From positions 1-28,035 of the forward strand of contig CALAEY010000114.1 of assembly GCA_937891085.1 (NCBI GenBank): DNA of 28,035 nt. Reading direction: 5' to 3'. Below the pieces are notes generated by a model. It worked only from the letters and a program-made list of their open reading frames with translations, was not told where the DNA came from and searched no databases. Position numbers and translations under genes: made by a program. This DNA comes from an uncultured Prevotellaceae bacterium (GTDB lineage: Bacteria > Bacteroidota > Bacteroidia > Bacteroidales > Bacteroidaceae). This document shows, in pieces, positions 23,872 to 28,035 of this stretch (within the stretch, counting starts at the first letter, position 1; every line of letters begins with the position of its first letter).

Positions 23872-25608
23872 ATGAAAAACATTCTTCCGCTTATTGTACT
23901 TGTCTCTTTGCTGCTAGTATGTTCTTGCCAGCACAGACAGAGCTATCCGCCCCAGTTTCTGGTGGCAGATAGCTTGGCCTCTGTGCAGCCAGATAGTGCC
24001 CTTGCATTGCTGGAAACCCTGAAAGCCGACAGCCTTCGGTGGGACAAAGCCACGCAGATGTACCATAGCCTGCTCACCATTAAGGCTCAGGACAAAGCCT
24101 ATATTTCTCAAACCTCTGACAGCCTCATGCTCTCAGTGTTGCACTATTATGAGCATGGAGGCGATAAGCGCCTGCTTCCTGAAGCCTACTACTATATGGG
24201 CAGTACCTATCGTGATATGAATGATGCACCTCGTGCTTTGGAGTATTACCAAAAAGCATTAGAGGTATTGCCAGAAGGAGCCTCACCTTTGCGCAGATAT
24301 GTAAATAACCAGATGGGATGGTTATTCTATAGACAATATCTGTACGATGAGGCTCTGGCTTGTTATCAGAGGTCTTTTAGTAATGATTCTCTTCTTAACG
24401 ATAAGCGAGAGATGGCCAGTGATTTGAATAATATAGCTTACATTTATAGGTGTTATGACGACTATGCTACATCACTCAGCATTTATGAGCATGCAAGATC
24501 GTTGGTGGAAGCATCTGATAGATTTGCATTGGCGGAAATCGACACTCAGATAGCAGGGCTTTATTTATCTTTAGGAAAAACAGAAGATGCTATGCGTTAT
24601 ATCAGCCTCCCACTACAGAATCTTTCACGTGCCAATGTCAGTAGCATTTATTCTATTGCAGCTAAAGTTTATCTGAAAGCAGGCAGGCAAGATTCTGCAT
24701 TCTTTTATTTGAATAAGTTGTTGGACGAAGGGAACATCTATGGACGTCGCATGGCTTATGAAAACTTAGGAACAATAGCCTTGGATAACAACCGAAAGGA
24801 AGAAGCTGTTCTGTATATCCAAAAGTTCAGAATATTGTCAGATTCTATTCAGGAGCTGAATGCTGTAGAGAGTATTGCTCAAATGAAGTCTCTTTTCGAC
24901 TACCAGAAAGCCATAGAAGAGCGTGAAGTCATCAGTCAACGCTATACCACAAATCTTAAGATTATCTTTATTCTCTCATTAGCCTTCATTCTCTTATCTT
25001 TTGCAGTAGTTTTGTCAAATATGCGGATGAAGCAGCATCGCAAGTTGATGCTAGACAAGCTTAATGAGTTGGAACAGTCACAACAGATTGATAATGAAAA
25101 AGCCGCCCGCTCTATATCTGAGAAAAATGAGAGAATCGAAGAATTGGAAAAGGAACTGGAAAATATTGGCAACACCAATAGGGAGTTTGTAAGCTATATA
25201 AAGCAGAAAAAAGCCGATATCCATCAGCAAGTGGAGGAAACCGAAAGGAAACTCCAATATAAAGAACAGACAGATGCTAAGCTGAAAGAATCACGCATAT
25301 ATAGCCACCTTATTTATCTTATCAACAATAAGAAAAAACTTAGTGTGACAGGATTTAAGGAGTTAATAGAGACTTATCAGGAAATAGCTCCTGAGTTTAT
25401 GGAGAAGCTTTTAAGCCTTTGCATCATGAATGATCTGGAAATAGAAGTGACGCTTCTGAGACGTTTGGGCATCTCTCCTAATGACATCGCTCTTTTGACG
25501 AGTTACAGCAAGCAGCACGTCTCTGGCATCCGTAAAGCTTTATTTAAGAGAGCCAAAGGCATTGACGGGGAACCTTCCCAATGGGATGAATTAATTTCTT
25601 TCTTGTAG
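23872..25608 (+). CDS. TPR-transmembrane transcriptional regulator
   Basis: 578 residues: a lipoprotein-like signal (LLLVCSC, Cys18 or Cys20), then periplasmic TPRs over ~65-325 (for example EAYYYMGSTYRDMNDAPRAL and DEALACYQRSF). A membrane helix at ~362-383 is followed by MKQHRKLM (positive, inside), a coiled coil (~385-475) and a C-terminal DNA-binding-like domain (~490-578) with LGISPNDIALLTSYSKQHV as the probable helix-turn-helix. This is the layout of the Bacteroidetes membrane-spanning TPR regulators, which sense outside and act inside. It has its own consensus promoter. The three or four exported proteins downstream are its likely targets (inference). Confidence 0.84.
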   Translation: MKNILPLIVLVSLLLVCSCQHRQSYPPQFLVADSLASVQPDSALALLETLKADSLRWDKATQMYHSLLTIKAQDKAYISQTSDSLMLSVLHYYEHGGDKRLLPEAYYYMGSTYRDMNDAPRALEYYQKALEVLPEGASPLRRYVNNQMGWLFYRQYLYDEALACYQRSFSNDSLLNDKREMASDLNNIAYIYRCYDDYATSLSIYEHARSLVEASDRFALAEIDTQIAGLYLSLGKTEDAMRYISLPLQNLSRANVSSIYSIAAKVYLKAGRQDSAFFYLNKLLDEGNIYGRRMAYENLGTIALDNNRKEEAVLYIQKFRILSDSIQELNAVESIAQMKSLFDYQKAIEEREVISQRYTTNLKIIFILSLAFILLSFAVVLSNMRMKQHRKLMLDKLNELEQSQQIDNEKAARSISEKNERIEELEKELENIGNTNREFVSYIKQKKADIHQQVEETERKLQYKEQTDAKLKESRIYSHLIYLINNKKKLSVTGFKELIETYQEIAPEFMEKLLSLCIMNDLEIEVTLLRRLGISPNDIALLTSYSKQHVSGIRKALFKRAKGIDGEPSQWDELISFL

Positions 25609-25762
25609 TTAGAAAGTATCTTATTATCATAAATTTTTATCTATCCTCTGAACTGTATACTGTACTGGTGCTAAGGTTATTGTACTCAGAGCCGTACTGA
25701 AAAAGATACAATCTTTTACTTTATTATTTATATTAGCGACAAAATTTTAAATTCTTTTTTAT

Positions 25763-26116
25763 ATGAGAAAGTTTTTTTTTACTCTATTCACTGCATTTTT
25801 TGCATTGACTATGTGGGCTGTAGAGATTCCTGTATATTTACAGGACAACCCTCCAGAGGAACCAAGCGGTCCTCATCGTTCCCCAGCATTGCTTCCCTCT
25901 GTCACTTACGAGGACAATGAAGTGTATGTCTATGCTCCTTATGCAATCGAGAGCATGGAAGTAGTTATTTATGATGTGGCAGGTGAGGCCATTTATACCT
26001 ACACCTCTGCGATGATCTCAGGCAAGAATACCATCATCTTGCCTTCCTCTGTTAGCGAGTCCAAGTTCTGCATTGTACTGAACTTTAACGGCCATCATCT
26101 ATTAGGGTATTTCTAA
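25763..26116 (+). CDS. Small exported DUF3244-like protein
   Basis: 117 residues with a signal peptide (MRKFFFTLFTAFFALTMWA, cleavage near WAVE) and a compact beta-rich mature domain. The pattern PALLPSVTYEDNEVYVYAPY, MEVVIYDVAGEAIYTYT, ending in FCIVLNFNGHHLLGYF, matches my memory of DUF3244, small secreted proteins of Bacteroides and Prevotella with an immunoglobulin-like fold. There is no lipobox, so it is periplasmic or secreted. It is preceded by a 154-bp gap after the TPR regulator with no clear -7 element. Two lipoprotein genes follow at once. Function unknown. Confidence 0.72.
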   Translation: MRKFFFTLFTAFFALTMWAVEIPVYLQDNPPEEPSGPHRSPALLPSVTYEDNEVYVYAPYAIESMEVVIYDVAGEAIYTYTSAMISGKNTIILPSSVSESKFCIVLNFNGHHLLGYF

Positions 26117-26138
26117 ACCTTAAATGCTGAGAATTATT

Positions 26139-26915
26139 ATGAATAGAAAACTGCTTGTTGTTTTTTCTTCATTTCTTTTGTTTGGCATATGCATAATCAT
26201 ATATGCATGTACAGACAAAGAGATTGAAGCGGAATCCGTAGAATTTGCCACTACAAGGTCTTTAGATGAATCTCTAAAGAGTAAGTATTATCACATACTG
26301 CCTGGGACAGAAGAATGGAAGTCTTTACAAACAGGACAAGAAATGTGGGACTCATGCCAATTATCAGAAGAAATGTTGAAAGATCTTTCTACAGAAGAAC
26401 TGATAGAAGCTTGTATGGAATTCCCTATGGCATATGATTTTATTACTGCTGATACAGAACGAAAAGGTATAGCGTTTGCCATTGAGCAATTCAATGGGTT
26501 AACAGAACTTGCAGGCCGTGAAGATGCTGTAGGTAAATTGATAGAAGAGTATGGCAAGATGGATTTTAATGGCGAACGAATTGGTACTAGGGTAATAAAT
26601 ACTTCGTTCATATTGTCTATGGCCTACACTGAGCTTTTATTAGTGAATGAAAGATTCCTAAGTAAAATGAACTCAGAAGAACAGGACTTTCTTCAATCTA
26701 TAGCTGAAGAGAAATATATGATGAAGCTGGAGCACCCTGATTACTTTGGTTTGAGGAGCATAGAACACTCTTTGGTAATCTGTGCAGAATTGGCTCTTGC
26801 ACGAGGTAAATCATTAAGTGAAGAAGATTCAGATCTTTTACATGGATTTGTCAACTTTTATCAAATGTGGGATCCAACAGAAATTGAACGTATATCTATG
26901 CTTCTTTTTGAATAA
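26139..26915 (+). CDS. Lipoprotein, paralogue A of a tandem pair
   Basis: 258 residues from ATG 26139, whose signal (MNRKLLVVFSSFLLFG onward) ends in the lipobox IIYAC (Cys24); an ATG at 26124 in frame is possible. The mature protein is helical and acidic. Its core PGTEEWKSLQTGQEMWDSC, LSTEELIEACMEFPMAYDF recurs in diverged form in the next gene (PGTDAWAEFHSHY, LSTESLIHAYIDFPFSVGF), so the two are old paralogues. I recall similar PGT..W...LST.xLI.x proteins beside TPR regulators in Bacteroidales but know no function. It starts 22 bp after the DUF3244-like gene; likely one operon. Confidence 0.72.
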   Translation: MNRKLLVVFSSFLLFGICIIIYACTDKEIEAESVEFATTRSLDESLKSKYYHILPGTEEWKSLQTGQEMWDSCQLSEEMLKDLSTEELIEACMEFPMAYDFITADTERKGIAFAIEQFNGLTELAGREDAVGKLIEEYGKMDFNGERIGTRVINTSFILSMAYTELLLVNERFLSKMNSEEQDFLQSIAEEKYMMKLEHPDYFGLRSIEHSLVICAELALARGKSLSEEDSDLLHGFVNFYQMWDPTEIERISMLLFE

Positions 26916-26922
26916 TAAGGAA

Positions 26923-26964
26923 TTTAAGATTATGAAAAAGTATTTTAAGATTATGAAAAAGTAT
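26923..26964 (+). repeat. 21-bp tandem duplication spanning a start codon
   Basis: Two perfect copies of a 21-mer beginning TTTAAGATTATGAAAAAG (26923-26943 and 26944-26964). Each carries the leader and ATG of the following lipoprotein, giving two in-frame starts seven codons apart. Confidence 0.93.
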
Positions 26965-27759
26965 TTATATATAGCAGCGTTTGTAGTTTTATTTACTGCA
27001 TGCAATAGTGAAGAACCATCTTTCAACACCATTTCTGTGGCATCAACACGTACAGAGCATGGTATGTATGAAGAATGTACTAATTTAGTACCTCCAGTCG
27101 ATGCTTATATCTATCCTGCCTATCCTGGTACAGACGCATGGGCTGAGTTCCATTCACATTATGAGTCGATGGATGAGATAATACAAGCTCTTCTACCCTC
27201 TAATGAGCTGGCTAAACAGCTTTCAACAGAAAGCCTGATACATGCATATATAGATTTTCCATTCAGTGTAGGATTTACCCAATTCCAGAAGGACATCATT
27301 GATTATCAGTTCATGGAATATAGTATATGCAGGGAACTGAAACAAAGAGAGGATACGCCTTCAGTCCTGATAGAGATGTATGAGCGCCTGCAATTGAAAG
27401 GCTGTGTTCAAGGAACTGCAGTTCATACAGCGCTATTGCGAATCATAGCAGTTCCTGAAATAGCTAACAAGATGAATGAACAGCAGACCAAGACGTTTGT
27501 TGGAATGGTTTTAGCTAAGCTTAAAGTTTGTAAAGACTCTTATGATACAAATACTTATTTGACGAATAAGCTTTATTCGGCTTTTATTTTGGGACGTATC
27601 ATGAAATCTGCAAATTTTGCCCCTTTGATAGATGCAATGAAGGTTGATTCAAATATGACCACGTTCGTTAATATATGGAATAATCCTATGGAGATAGAAT
27701 CAGAATCAGTGGATAATATTATAAATTTTGCCGAACAATTTATATCTGATGAGCTATGA
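26953..27759 (+). CDS. Lipoprotein, paralogue B of a tandem pair
   Basis: 268 residues from ATG 26953; a second in-frame ATG at 26932 would add seven duplicated residues. The signal ends in the lipobox LFTAC (Cys17). The mature part is helical and shares the PGT..W and LST..LI.A...FP motifs with paralogue A, at low overall identity. Its neighbour's N-terminal SVASTRT and the SVEFATTRS of paralogue A also correspond. No catalytic motif is visible. The stop codon (TGA 27757-27759) overlaps an ATG (27756) that opens the next, disrupted frame. It is probably co-transcribed with the DUF3244-like gene and paralogue A. Confidence 0.73.
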   Translation: MKKYLYIAAFVVLFTACNSEEPSFNTISVASTRTEHGMYEECTNLVPPVDAYIYPAYPGTDAWAEFHSHYESMDEIIQALLPSNELAKQLSTESLIHAYIDFPFSVGFTQFQKDIIDYQFMEYSICRELKQREDTPSVLIEMYERLQLKGCVQGTAVHTALLRIIAVPEIANKMNEQQTKTFVGMVLAKLKVCKDSYDTNTYLTNKLYSAFILGRIMKSANFAPLIDAMKVDSNMTTFVNIWNNPMEIESESVDNIINFAEQFISDEL

Positions 27760-27772
27760 TACTAAAACGTGA

Positions 27773-28033
27773 TTAATAATAATTATTCTCTCCGTTTTGG
27801 TGTTGTCTATTGGAGTACTAAGCAATGCGAGCACTGTTTATATTACTTCAGAGAATAATATTACATGTGCTGTCAGTGCAAATCCTATAACGCTTCACAC
27901 TCCAAATGGTTCTAGTGTAACCGCATATGTATATACAGAAGGCTGGACTTCTGTTGGGAAAAACAGTATTAAGAATTATTGGCGCACCCGGATTTTTCCG
28001 TGGCAACCCACACAGACCCGCATGACCGCATAA
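27773..28033 (+). pseudogene. Small exported protein, disrupted start and doubtful 3' end
   Basis: The frame from 27773 encodes a good signal peptide (LIIIILSVLVLSIGVLSNAS) and a short mature segment (STVYITSENNITCAVSANP), but it has no ATG; the first start-like codon is TTG 27797. The ATG at 27756, which overlaps the previous stop, reads only MILKRD before TAA. A one-base gain near 27770 would connect it to the signal peptide, so a frameshift mutation or sequencing error is likely. The last ~50 bases turn GC-rich and the frame ends in TAA at 28031-28033, perhaps not native. It would be the last member of the exported-protein set. Confidence 0.45.
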
Positions 28034-28035
28034 AC

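Overview
The window is almost entirely Bacteroidales DNA, most like Prevotella/Bacteroides relatives. It carries several promoters of the Bacteroidetes type (TTTG, 19-20 bp gap, TAnnTTTG), many lipoproteins, and a conserved housekeeping cluster (lptC, CNNM protein, ppiD-like foldase, rlmN, DUF4837, pdxA, sigma-54 activator, lptE, secG). The first ~1.29 kb is different. It has strong Shine-Dalgarno sequences, nrdG and dut of clostridial type, and a GC-rich hairpin spacer of Ruminococcaceae style. It looks like DNA from another organism joined to the rest, either a chimeric contig or a transfer boundary.

Region 1 (28-1213): nrdG, dUTPase, terminator and hairpin spacer. Region 2 (about 1290-6569): an accessory operon. 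It encodes a type I specificity (HsdS-like) module fused to a histidine kinase and truncated at the junction, then a response regulator, a Pif1-like helicase with a repeat-rich C-terminus, and a membrane-anchored TPR protein. The response-regulator gene is split by a 160-bp MITE-like element with 25-bp terminal inverted repeats and an 8-bp target duplication. Removing the element plus one duplication copy restores one 344-residue frame exactly.

Region 3 (6581-8664): an AbiE-type toxin-antitoxin pair on the minus strand, bracketed by two direct copies of an ~85-bp repeat. The pair has its own promoter with nested palindromes. An array of four 11-bp repeats follows. Region 4 (8834-21948): the conserved envelope and housekeeping cluster, all on the plus strand and tightly packed, ending with secG.

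Region 5 (21961-28035): an accessory surface region. Two near-identical ~60-bp terminators bracket a unit of a Cys-rich lipoprotein and a small membrane-anchored HTH regulator. Beyond them lie a full TPR-transmembrane regulator with its own promoter, a DUF3244-type exported protein, two divergent paralogous lipoproteins, and an incomplete exported protein at the window end. The likely logic is two membrane-spanning regulators, each beside small exported proteins.

The best candidates for something undescribed are the specificity-module/histidine-kinase + response regulator + Pif1 operon with its MITE, and the paired regulator/exported-protein units of region 5. All family assignments come from reading motifs; no database search was possible.
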